7,799 nt of DNA, taken from NCBI GenBank assembly GCA_016234955.1, contig JACRNN010000030.1, forward strand, positions 1 through 7,799, in the 5' to 3' direction. Position numbers and translations under genes: made by a program. The DNA is from Deltaproteobacteria bacterium. Its GTDB lineage: Bacteria > Desulfobacterota > GWC2-55-46. This document shows positions 1 through 6,115 of the stretch, piece by piece (the first letter of the stretch is position 1; the number at the start of each line of letters is the position of its first letter). The notes under the pieces are model-generated. The model saw only the letters and a list, made by a program, of their open reading frames with translations. It did no database searches and had not been told where the DNA came from.

Positions 1-1999
1 ATCCCCGGCCCTCCCTTTCATTTCGTCGGTTCCGCTCCGTACTTAAGACGCCGGGGGTGGTGGAGAGGGGCAGGAATATCCTGAACGCGGCGCCCTCATC
101 GGGTCTGCTCTCGACCTCTATCCTGCCTCCGTGCGCGTTTATGATGCTTCTGGATATGGACAGCCCCAACCCGATATTGAGCCCCCCGCCCTTCTCCTTG
201 GTCGTAAAGAACGGGTCGAATATCTTGTCCATTATCTCAGGCGGTATGCCCGGGCCCGTATCCCTTATTTCGGCCACGGCGAAGTCTTTTCCGTCAACGG
301 CCGCCGTCCGCGTGGATATGAATATCCTGCCCGTCCCGCGCATGGCGTCCCTCGCGTTCTTGATTATGTTGAGCACCACCTCCATTATCTGCCCCTTGTT
401 GCCGGTTATCATGGGGAGGTTCGGGTCGAAGTCCTCCTGTATCTCAACGGAGCTCGTCTTCAATTCGGATATGAAGAGCGTGAGAGTCGCCCTTATCGAC
501 TCGTTCAGGAACATCGGCTCGTAGACGCCCCTGGAGGGCCGCGCGTACGTCATCATGTCCACTATTATGTACTTGGAGCGCACGGCGGCGTCCTTTATCT
601 TCTCCAGCATGAAGCGGTTCGGGTCGCCGGGGCCCAGCCTGCCGAGGAGCACCTCGGTTATGCTCAGGATGCCGGCCAGGGGGCTGTTGAGCTCGTGGGC
701 GATACTCGCCCCCATCTCGCCGAGCGAGATGAGCTTGGCCGACTCCACGAACATCTGCTCCGAGTCCTGGAGCCTCTTGTACGCGCCCTCGAGGTCCGCC
801 AGGGACTTATTCAGTTTGGCCGTCCTCTCCCTTACGGTATCCTCAAGCTCCTCTATATGCCTTCTTATGGCCTCCTCAAACCCCTTCCTTTCAGAGAGGT
901 CCCTCCATATCTCCTGAATGTACTTCTTCCCGTTAAGCTCCATGACCGAGGCGCCTATCTCAACAGGGACGGTAAAACCGTCCTTTTTTATCAGTATCGC
1001 GCCGTAGAGGTACCCTTTCCCGTCATGGTGCCACCTCTTGAACACCTCAAGGTACTCCGGGAGTTTGTCCGGCGGGAATATGTCCTCCATGCGCATCCGC
1101 AGGAGCTCTTCCCTGGAGTACCCCGTAAGGTTTTCGGCGGCCGGGTTGGCGTCCACGAACCTCTTTGTCCCGCAGTCCTTGAGGACTATGGCGTCGGCGG
1201 CCATCCGCACGAGCATGGAATGCTTCTCGTTGAGTTCCTTGAGTTCGGTCGTGGCGGCGTGGAGGGAGGCGGCCATGCGGTCGAACGCCAGGCCGACGTC
1301 CTCCAGCTCATCGCCGGTGCGGATGCCCACCCTGTGGGAAAGGTCCCCCGCGGATATCGCGTCCACCCCTTTCTCAAGCACCTCAAGGGGCTCTACCAGC
1401 CTCCTGTGCACCGTTAAAAGCACCGCTCCGGACGTCAGGATGAAGATAAAGCCGCCCCATAAGAACGACCTTTGCCAGTGCGTCGATACGTCGGCGCTGT
1501 ATCTCTTGAGCAAGACGGTGACGGTGACAGCCCCGGCGACGTCATTGCCGCCCCCTATGTGGCAGCCGCGGCACTCCTCCTTGATAAAAAAGGGCATCGC
1601 GAAACTCGCCGAACTGTAGCCGAAACCGCTTTCCCCGGCCGAGCCGGTCGCCCTGCCCTCGAGCGCGGCCCTCTCCATCTCATTCCGGGGGAGCTCATCC
1701 TCCTCGATGCCGTACTGCATGTCGATGGAACGCCCGTGTACGACCCTTACATCCTCAATCCCCTCCATCCTCCTGAACCTCTCGATAACGGCCTTGCTCT
1801 CCTCCCTTGCCCCGCCGCGCCTCATGGATTCGTAGAGCTGGTCGAAAACGGTCTCACACAGCCTACGGGCGTCGTTTATCCCGATGCTCCATAAGAGTTC
1901 CTCGTTCGACCTGTAGTCGTAATAGAGGAATACGGCCATACCTAACAGGAGTATGCCGCCTATGTAGATATTGAACCTGCGTGATAGTTTAAGCCTCAT
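1..1999 (-). CDS. Membrane sensor histidine kinase with haem-c-type periplasmic domain, HAMP and PAS (partial, C-terminus off left edge)
   Basis: This is a transmembrane histidine kinase that should autophosphorylate and pass phosphate to an unseen response regulator. The reading frame is open from ATG at 1999 to the window edge, giving 666 visible codons. An in-frame TAA lies directly before the ATG, so the gene cannot start further upstream; GAAG five bases upstream is a weak ribosome site. In order: TM1 about residues 9-27; a periplasmic region about 28-178 with CRGCH at 143-147, a covalent haem c attachment motif; TM2 about 179-198; HAMP about 199-250; PAS about 258-371; a coiled coil to about 415; HisKA with AHELNSP and phospho-acceptor His435; HATPase_c with N-box Asn548 (NARDAM), G1 DTGPGIP at 580 and G2 GLGLSI at 610. 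All catalytic boxes are present. The normal domain end is reached near residue 640, and a hydrophilic tail continues past the edge. Haem binding is inferred from the motif; redox or gas sensing is only a guess. Confidence 0.93.
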   Translation of the reverse strand, partial: MRLKLSRRFNIYIGGILLLGMAVFLYYDYRSNEELLWSIGINDARRLCETVFDQLYESMRRGGAREESKAVIERFRRMEGIEDVRVVHGRSIDMQYGIEEDELPRNEMERAALEGRATGSAGESGFGYSSASFAMPFFIKEECRGCHIGGGNDVAGAVTVTVLLKRYSADVSTHWQRSFLWGGFIFILTSGAVLLTVHRRLVEPLEVLEKGVDAISAGDLSHRVGIRTGDELEDVGLAFDRMAASLHAATTELKELNEKHSMLVRMAADAIVLKDCGTKRFVDANPAAENLTGYSREELLRMRMEDIFPPDKLPEYLEVFKRWHHDGKGYLYGAILIKKDGFTVPVEIGASVMELNGKKYIQEIWRDLSERKGFEEAIRRHIEELEDTVRERTAKLNKSLADLEGAYKRLQDSEQMFVESAKLISLGEMGASIAHELNSPLAGILSITEVLLGRLGPGDPNRFMLEKIKDAAVRSKYIIVDMMTYARPSRGVYEPMFLNESIRATLTLFISELKTSSVEIQEDFDPNLPMITGNKGQIMEVVLNIIKNARDAMRGTGRIFISTRTAAVDGKDFAVAEIRDTGPGIPPEIMDKIFDPFFTTKEKGGGLNIGLGLSISRSIINAHGGRIEVESRPDEGAAFRIFLPLSTTPGVLSTERNRRNEREGRG

Positions 2000-2119
2000 T
2001 TACGCTTCAGATTGCGACAGACGGCGGGCGCGAGGCCCGCAGGCATCGCCGCGGCGTCAAGTGGTAATATATTCCAAAACCAATATTGCCGCGTGCTGTC
2101 CAGGATGGGAACCGGGGTT

Positions 2120-2239
2120 AAAATTCTCCGTAGCAAGCCGCGGAGAATTTTCAAGCAAGGAATTTATCGTTTGTAATTCGCTCGCTCCTCCCCGCGGCAA
2201 GCCGCTGAGAATCCACTCGCTATGCTTGTTGAAAATCGT
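2120..2239. repeat. Dispersed structured intergenic repeat, copy A
   Basis: This block shares its architecture and several sequence blocks with 3161-3284. It opens with a perfect hairpin (AAAATTCTCCG at 2120-2130 pairing with 2141-2151), then about 24 variable bases. ATTCGCTCGCT (2176-2186) and CCCCGCGGC (2190-2198) follow, then a second small stem (GCGGC, two bases, GCCGC), and CTCGCTATGC (2216-2225) before TGTT and AAA-TCGT. The two copies differ in stem sequence but both stay paired, which suggests selection on structure. It is non-coding as far as I can see. Its family and mobility are unknown. Confidence 0.7.
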
Positions 2240-2298
2240 GATGTGCGCTATGAAGGGGGCCGTGGCTTACGGCGGATCTCGGGGGCCGCGTTTTTAAA

Positions 2299-2349
2299 GC
2301 GGGAGGGATTCAGGGCCGGTGATTACCCTGCTTTGACCGCACCCTCCGC
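2299..2349. other. Imperfect two-part hairpin in the leader region of the haem-sensor kinase
   Basis: GGAGGG (2302-2307) pairs with CCCTCC (2342-2347), and the flanking GC and CGC extend the stem with one bulge. Inside it CAGGG (2311-2315) pairs with CCCTG (2326-2330) around a ten-base loop. The structure would lie near the 5' end of an RNA started from the leftward promoter at 2369-2397. No known riboswitch class is recognised, and there is no adjacent T-run to make it an obvious terminator on either strand. Confidence 0.35.
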
Positions 2350-2368
2350 TTACGGAGAAACTCGATTA

Positions 2369-2397
2369 ATCTTAGCTGTATTTACAAGGTTTGTCAA
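2369..2397 (-). promoter_or_regulatory. Candidate sigma-70 promoter reading leftward, overlapping the pgsA stop codon
   Basis: On the minus strand TTGACA (2397-2392) is a perfect -35 box. A 17-base spacer follows, then TAAGAT (2374-2369), a four-of-six -10 box. Transcription would start near 2362 and cross the 2000-2360 interval into the kinase gene that begins at 1999. That gives a leader of about 360 bases. The -35 box overlaps the last codons of pgsA, so the kinase probably has its own promoter instead of relying on read-through. Confidence 0.5.
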
Positions 2398-2966
2398 TCG
2401 CCGGGGAACGAATAATCCTTGAAAAACCTTACGAAATAATCGACACCCGACCAGACGGTGAGTATGAAGCTCGGGTAGAGGAGCAGATACCCTATCATGT
2501 GGAAGTCTATACGGAAGAACGGGTAGTGGATTATGAGCGGCACGAGGCAGACTATCTGGGAGGCCGTCTTGAATTTTCCGAGGCGGCTCGCCTGTATCAC
2601 TACCCCCGCGTTCGACGCTATGGCCCTCAGCCCTGTCACCGCCATCTCCCTGCTTATCATGAGGGCTACCATCCAGGCGGGGACCCTCCCAAGCGGTATG
2701 AGCATGATAAAGGCCGTCGTTATCAAGAGCTTGTCCGCGAGCGGGTCGAGGAACTTGCCGAGCGGCGTGACTATCCCCCTCTTCCTGGCGAGATAACCGT
2801 CGAGCCAGTCCGTGGCGCAGACGAGCGAGAAGACTATGGCCGAGGCCACGCTCAACCACTCGCCCTGATAATGGAGCATGACAACGAGCACGGGCGCCAT
2901 GCATATCCTTATGATGGAGAGCCGGTTCGGCAGGTTGAGAGCGCTCGCGCCTGAGTTTGTCCGCAT
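2394..2966 (-). CDS. pgsA: CDP-diacylglycerol--glycerol-3-phosphate 3-phosphatidyltransferase
   Basis: This integral inner-membrane enzyme makes phosphatidylglycerophosphate from CDP-diacylglycerol and sn-glycerol 3-phosphate, the committed step to phosphatidylglycerol and cardiolipin. From ATG at 2966 the protein is 190 residues, the usual family size. It starts its conserved part with LNLPNRLSIIRI at about residue 10. The CDP-alcohol phosphotransferase signature D-x2-DG-x2-AR-x8-G-x3-D-x3-D is complete at residues 53-78 (DWLDGYLAR then GKFLDPLAD), so all catalytic aspartates are present. Several hydrophobic helices follow, ending in the aromatic tail YFVRFFKDYSFPGD. An in-frame TTG at 3011 would add 15 residues but has no Shine-Dalgarno sequence and lies outside the family's usual N-terminus. 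The ATG also has only a weak GGAA upstream. The gene stands alone, about 400 bases from each same-strand neighbour. Function is very likely, with the start moderately certain. Confidence 0.93.
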   Translation of the reverse strand: MRTNSGASALNLPNRLSIIRICMAPVLVVMLHYQGEWLSVASAIVFSLVCATDWLDGYLARKRGIVTPLGKFLDPLADKLLITTAFIMLIPLGRVPAWMVALMISREMAVTGLRAIASNAGVVIQASRLGKFKTASQIVCLVPLIIHYPFFRIDFHMIGYLLLYPSFILTVWSGVDYFVRFFKDYSFPGD

Positions 2967-3144
2967 AGTTTGATTCCGAAAAGTGAAACCTCCCGGAGCT
3001 TGAGCGCCCAAGGGGGTTCAGAACGCCAAAAAAACCACCGCCGCCGCTTGCCGCCGCTTAAGCCATAGACCGGCGCGGGGGTGTCGTTTGGTTGTCCTGT
3101 TGTTTTATTGAAATTGGAATCCGGGTTGTTAAACCTGCCGCGCT

Positions 3145-3156
3145 GTCCGCGCGGAC
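3145..3156. repeat. Perfect 12-bp palindrome GTCCGCGCGGAC
   Basis: This self-complementary site lies four bases before the first stem of repeat copy B, in the gap between the transglycosylase and pgsA. It could be part of the repeat or a chance GC-rich palindrome. No similar site flanks copy A. Confidence 0.35.
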
Positions 3157-3160
3157 GCTT

Positions 3161-3284
3161 GAAGATTCCCCGCGGCTTTTCCGCGGGGAATCTTCGATAT
3201 GTAAGGAAACACTTTCTATTCGCTCGCTTGACCCCGCGGCTTGGCTTGCGGGGAATGCGCTCGCTATGCATGTTCAAAAGTCGT
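3161..3284. repeat. Dispersed structured intergenic repeat, copy B
   Basis: This is the second copy of the element at 2120-2239, in the same orientation. It opens with a perfect 15-bp stem (3161-3175 pairing with 3181-3195) around a CTTTT loop. Next come ATTCGCTCGCT (3218-3228) and CCCCGCGGC (3232-3240). CCCCGC pairs with GCGGGG at 3248-3253, and CTCGCTATGC (3259-3268) and TGTT-AAA-TCGT close the copy. The strong first stem ends in TCTTC without a T-run, so it is not a standard terminator, though it could protect the 3' end of the transglycosylase mRNA. The rest of the 3012-3371 gap holds no convincing gene. Confidence 0.72.
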
Positions 3285-3371
3285 ATAGTCCGTAACATCC
3301 CGGGCCGGAGGGACGGGCCTGCTCAGACCGTCTCAATACACAAACGCCGGGATGGACGCGCAAAAGGCCCA

Positions 3372-4019
3372 TTACTCGCCCTTGTAAACACTGTAATAAT
3401 AAAGGACCTTCTTGACATAGGACCGCGTCTCTGAATACGGGGGGACCTTGTTCCCGTGCCTCTGCACCGCGTTCTCCCCCGCGTTATAGGCCGCCACCGC
3501 GAGAGGGACGTTCCAGTTGAACATCTTCAGAAGCCTGCTGAAGTAGCGGATCCCGCCCTCGACGTTATCCTCAGGGTCGTGGACGTCCTTTACCCCCATG
3601 AGCCTGGAGGTCTCAGGCATAAGCTGCATAAGCCCCCTGGCCCCCTTGCTGGAGACCGCCCCGGCGTCGAAATCCGACTCGGCCTTCACTATCGCCTTTA
3701 CGAGCTTCGGGTCTATGCCGTACCTGGAGGCCGTGTCCCGGATTATCACATCGTAATCCTTGGTAGAGGTCCGGGACAGAGAGGCCGGTATCCTCGGCCC
3801 CTTTCTCTCGTTCATCATCCACATGTACTTCGACGACGTAGGGACGTTCGTGATGTGTACCACCCCTTCATCGTCGACATACCTGTAGAAATCCGCGCAA
3901 GCGTAATCATACGCCAAAAATATGATTATAACACAAAAAATGTACGGAAGGATCTTTTTGAGGCCGCCCGCGGGAAAAAACGGCGCGTCTCCTGAATGCA
4001 AGGGATCAATCCTTTTCAT
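3372..4019 (-). CDS. Secreted lytic transglycosylase, DUF4124-like N-terminus plus SLT domain
   Basis: The protein is predicted to cleave peptidoglycan between MurNAc and GlcNAc with anhydro-muropeptide formation, acting in the periplasm. It has 215 residues. A hydrophobic segment at about 23-37 followed by ACA-D at 40-43 looks like a signal peptide cleaved after residue 42. FYRYVDDEGVVHITNVP (about 44-60) matches the short DUF4124 module often found before SLT domains. The SLT domain spans about 90-210: catalytic Glu114 in KAESDF, GARGLMQLMPET at 127-138, NVEGGIRYF at 152-160 and AAYNAG at 176-181, all intact. The ATG at 4019 has no strong ribosome site, so a slightly shorter start is possible. 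Cys41 is not in a proper lipobox, so I do not call it a lipoprotein. The gene diverges from nadB, and its cellular role (turnover, or assembly of a wall-spanning machine) cannot be told from here. Confidence 0.92.
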   Translation of the reverse strand: MKRIDPLHSGDAPFFPAGGLKKILPYIFCVIIIFLAYDYACADFYRYVDDEGVVHITNVPTSSKYMWMMNERKGPRIPASLSRTSTKDYDVIIRDTASRYGIDPKLVKAIVKAESDFDAGAVSSKGARGLMQLMPETSRLMGVKDVHDPEDNVEGGIRYFSRLLKMFNWNVPLAVAAYNAGENAVQRHGNKVPPYSETRSYVKKVLYYYSVYKGE

Positions 4020-4223
4020 ATTCGCCCGCCATGCATTTTCATTTTTTTAACGTTCTGAAGGCCATGTGGTTTTCATCAGATGGAGGTTTCACACCGCAGA
4101 CAAAGTCCTTTATCCATCGCGGCGGGAGCGTCCTCAAAGGATCATGCGGCCGGTATGAGAGGCACAGGATGAGCGGATCCCTGTGTAAAGTCTACAACGC
4201 CGCAATGAAAAGGGCAAGAATTT

Positions 4224-4261
4224 TTGTCACAATACGAATTGACAATGAGGCCGACTTGTCA
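4224..4261 (+). promoter_or_regulatory. Candidate operator array: three TTGTCA half-sites in alternating orientation, 16-bp period
   Basis: TTGTCA at 4224-4229, its reverse complement TGACAA at 4240-4245 and TTGTCA again at 4256-4261 are separated by exactly ten bases each time. This makes two overlapping inverted repeats. They overlap the candidate -35 and -10 boxes of nadB, the usual place for a repressor. I do not assign a regulator; NAD repressors such as NadQ, NiaR or NrtR are possibilities by function only. Confidence 0.4.
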
Positions 4262-4265
4262 TAAT
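4239..4265 (+). promoter_or_regulatory. Candidate sigma-70 promoter for nadB
   Basis: TTGACA (4239-4244) is a perfect -35 box and CATAAT (4260-4265) a five-of-six -10 box. The spacer is 15 bases, shorter than ideal, which often goes with weak or activator-dependent promoters. The start site would be near 4272, about 36 bases before the nadB start codon. The rest of the 4020-4307 interval shows no supportable gene. Confidence 0.45.
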
Positions 4266-4294
4266 CTTTCTCGGTTTAAACCTTTTTTTATCGG

Positions 4295-4301
4295 AAAGGA
4301 G
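4295..4301 (+). promoter_or_regulatory. Shine-Dalgarno sequence that fixes the nadB TTG start
   Basis: AAAGGAG at 4295-4301 lies six bases before TTG at 4308, ideal spacing. The alternative in-frame ATG at 4224 has no such site and would add 28 residues (through FFIGKERF) not expected in this family. Confidence 0.8.
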
Positions 4302-4307
4302 CGTTTT

Positions 4308-5915
4308 TTGGAAATAAAATCCGATTTTCTGATAATAGGCAGCGGCATAGGGGGCTTGAGCTTCGCACTCAAGGCGGCCAAAGCCGGCACCGTGGCTCTC
4401 ATCACGAAGAGGAACATCCGTGAGTCCGCCACGTACTACGCCCAGGGCGGCATAGCCTCGGTGTCGAGCAAGGAAGACACCTTCGACGCCCACATAAAGG
4501 ACACCCTTGACGCCGGGGCCGGGCTCTGCCGGCGCGACATGGTGGAGCTCGTCGTGAGGGACGCGCCCGCGAAGATAAACGAACTGATACAACTCGGCGT
4601 CAGATTCACCATGAAGACCGGGGAGGGTGCCGGCCCGGAGCTCGACCTCGGCAAGGAAGGCGGTCACTCGAAGAGGAGGATAGTCCATGCGCAGGACCTG
4701 ACCGGCAAGGCCGTGGAAGAGGCGCTCGTGGAGAACGTCATGAACCATAAGAACATAGCCGTCTACGAAAACCACATAGCCGTGGACCTGATAACGCACT
4801 CCAAGTTCGTCGAGGCGACGGCGCAGGATACCGTCTGGGGCGCTTACGTGCTCGACAAGAAGACCGGGGAGATACATACGTTCCTCGCCAGGGCCACGAT
4901 CGCGGCCACAGGCGGGGCCGGCAAGGTCTATCTTTTCACGAGCAACCCGGACGTGGCCACCGGCGACGGCATAGCGATGTCGTACAGGGCCGGGGCCGCG
5001 GTAGCCAATATGGAGTTCATACAGTTCCACCCCACGTGCCTCTACCACTCCAAGGCCAAGAGCTTCCTCATATCCGAGGCCCTCAGGGGCGAAGGCGGGG
5101 TCTTGAGGCTCAAGGACGGCACCCCGTTCATGAAGAACTACCACCCGATGGCGGATCTCGCGCCCAGGGACATAGTTGCGAGAACCATAGACCTGGAGCT
5201 TAAAAAGAGCGGGGACGACTGCGTCTATCTCGACATCAGCCACAGGGACGCGGGCTTCATAAAGGAGCGCTTCCCGAACATCCATGAGAAGTGCCTCGAG
5301 TTCGGGATAGACATGACAACGGCCCCGATACCTGTGGTGCCGGCGGCCCACTATATCTGCGGCGGGGTGGTCACGGACAGCGACGGCGGCACCACGATAA
5401 GGCGGCTCTACGCCATAGGGGAGGCCGCCTGCACGGGCCTGCACGGCGCAAACCGGCTCGCCTCCAACTCGCTCCTTGAGGCCCTTGTACTCGCCGACAG
5501 GGCATCTATCCATGCCGTGGACCTCGTGAAAAAGGCCCCCGTTGATATCCCGCCCATCCCGCCCTGGGAGACAAGGGGGGCGGTAGTGAGCGACGAGGCC
5601 GTCGTGATAAGCCAGAACTGGGACGAGATAAGACGCTTCATGTGGAACTACGTAGGCATAGTGCGGTCGGACAAGAGGCTTGAGAGGGCGCGCAGGAGGA
5701 TAAATCTCCTCAAGCACGAGATAAACGAATACTACTGGGACTTCAAGGTGACGGGCAACCTCGTGGAGCTCCGAAACATCGCAACCGTGGCCGAGCTCAT
5801 CATCCGCTCGGCCACGCTCAGGAAAGAATCCAGGGGGCTTCACTATAACATCGACTACCCTGAGAGGGACGACGTCAACTTCCTGAAGGACACGCTCCTT
5901 AAGATCGGCGCGTAA
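4308..5915 (+). CDS. nadB: L-aspartate oxidase
   Basis: This FAD-dependent cytoplasmic enzyme oxidises L-aspartate to iminoaspartate, the first step of de novo NAD synthesis; NadA then forms quinolinate. With TTG at 4308 as start (read as Met) the protein is 535 residues, the normal length. The N-terminal FAD-binding dinucleotide fold IIGSGIGGLSFAL begins at about residue 9. YAQGGIA follows at about 44, the flavin-contacting segment. Other family blocks are GGHSKRRIVHAQDLTG, TGGAGKVY, FIQFHPTCLY, SEALRGEGGVLR, LAPRDIVAR (the active-site arginine region), PAAHYICGGV and GLHGANRLASNSLLEAL. A helical C-terminal domain completes it. FHPT and the HGANRLA block distinguish it within the succinate dehydrogenase/aspartate oxidase superfamily, and the NadB-type length and C-terminus favour aspartate oxidase over fumarate reductase. 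nadA and nadC are not in the window. The gene stands alone between a candidate promoter and a terminator. Confidence 0.96.
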   Translation: MEIKSDFLIIGSGIGGLSFALKAAKAGTVALITKRNIRESATYYAQGGIASVSSKEDTFDAHIKDTLDAGAGLCRRDMVELVVRDAPAKINELIQLGVRFTMKTGEGAGPELDLGKEGGHSKRRIVHAQDLTGKAVEEALVENVMNHKNIAVYENHIAVDLITHSKFVEATAQDTVWGAYVLDKKTGEIHTFLARATIAATGGAGKVYLFTSNPDVATGDGIAMSYRAGAAVANMEFIQFHPTCLYHSKAKSFLISEALRGEGGVLRLKDGTPFMKNYHPMADLAPRDIVARTIDLELKKSGDDCVYLDISHRDAGFIKERFPNIHEKCLEFGIDMTTAPIPVVPAAHYICGGVVTDSDGGTTIRRLYAIGEAACTGLHGANRLASNSLLEALVLADRASIHAVDLVKKAPVDIPPIPPWETRGAVVSDEAVVISQNWDEIRRFMWNYVGIVRSDKRLERARRRINLLKHEINEYYWDFKVTGNLVELRNIATVAELIIRSATLRKESRGLHYNIDYPERDDVNFLKDTLLKIGA

Positions 5916-5920
5916 GGCAA

Positions 5921-5933
5921 CGGTAGTCTACCG
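5921..5933 (+). other. Small hairpin just after nadB
   Basis: CGGTA (5921-5925) pairs with TACCG (5929-5933) around GTC, followed by ATTTTAT. It starts five bases after the nadB stop. It resembles a weak intrinsic terminator but is short, and the stronger structure at 5986-6020 lies close downstream. Confidence 0.35.
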
Positions 5934-5935
5934 AT

Positions 5936-5971
5936 TTTATCGTTCCCACGCTGAAGCGTGGGAACGATAAA
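5936..5971. repeat. REP-like palindrome, copy 1 (ATCGTTCCCACGC family)
   Basis: This is a perfect inverted repeat with 17-bp arms (5936-5952 and 5955-5971) and a two-base loop. The arm core TTTATCGTTCCCACGC recurs as a second palindrome at 7142-7177, where the loop differs. Palindromes with this GTTCCCACGC core are, to my knowledge, scattered through many bacterial genomes. It sits between two convergent genes, nadB and the PEP-CTERM gene. Confidence 0.8.
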
Positions 5972-5985
5972 TCGCAAATAAGAAA

Positions 5986-6020
5986 CGCCCGCCGGTTTTA
6001 GCCGACGGGCGGTCCTTTAT
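5986..6020. terminator. Probable bidirectional intrinsic terminator between nadB and the PEP-CTERM gene
   Basis: CGCCCG-C-CGG (5986-5995) pairs with CCG-A-CGGGCG (6002-6011) around TTTTAG, with one C/A mismatch. On the minus strand the stem is followed by TTTCTTATTT, a good U-tract for ending the leftward PEP-CTERM transcript. On the plus strand it is followed by GTCCTTTATT, a weaker tract for nadB. The position between convergent genes fits a shared terminator. Confidence 0.7.
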
Positions 6021-6056
6021 TACAGCCTATGCTTGAATGTATGGCAATTATTCCTC

Positions 6057-6088
6057 TTCGCTCGCTTGCCCCCGCAACAATCCGCGGG
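6057..6088. repeat. Partial third copy of the dispersed intergenic repeat
   Basis: TTCGCTCGCTTG (6057-6068) followed by CCCCGC (6070-6075), eight bases and GCGGG (6084-6088) reproduces the second stem of copies A and B in the same orientation. The leading hairpin and the CTCGCTATGC block are not recognisable here. The copy is degenerate or truncated and lies just beyond the 3' end of the PEP-CTERM gene. Confidence 0.45.
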
Positions 6089-6115
6089 TAAGGCTCTCTC
6101 AACGCGTTCTCGAGC

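Noticed and set aside
131..1417. Long plus-strand open frame of 428 codons
   Set aside because: It is the antisense shadow of the haem-sensor kinase, whose minus-strand frame contains all expected domains in order.
2299..2349. Possible tRNA or known riboswitch in the kinase leader
   Set aside because: No cloverleaf, no T-loop sequence and no match to a riboswitch core I can recall, including the c-di-GMP type.
2967..3011. N-terminal extension of PgsA from a TTG at 3011
   Set aside because: No Shine-Dalgarno before the TTG and the added residues lie outside the family's usual N-terminus; ATG at 2966 gives the usual length.
3296..3354. Distant inverted repeat CATCCCGG / CCGGGATG
   Set aside because: Eight-base arms 43 bases apart in GC-rich DNA are weak and no other feature supports them.
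3893..3899. Lipobox at the transglycosylase signal peptide (Cys41)
   Set aside because: The residues before the Cys are D-Y-A, not a typical L-[AS]-[GA]; an A-C-A signal peptidase I site fits better.
4031..4264. Possible 77-residue gene in the divergent intergenic region
   Set aside because: No ribosome site and no recognisable motif; it overlaps the candidate nadB promoter and operator.
4227..5843. Long open frame of 538 codons on the minus strand opposite nadB
   Set aside because: It is entirely antisense to a clear nadB, is rich in Gly, Val, His, Tyr and Arg as GC-rich antisense frames are, and shows no motif.
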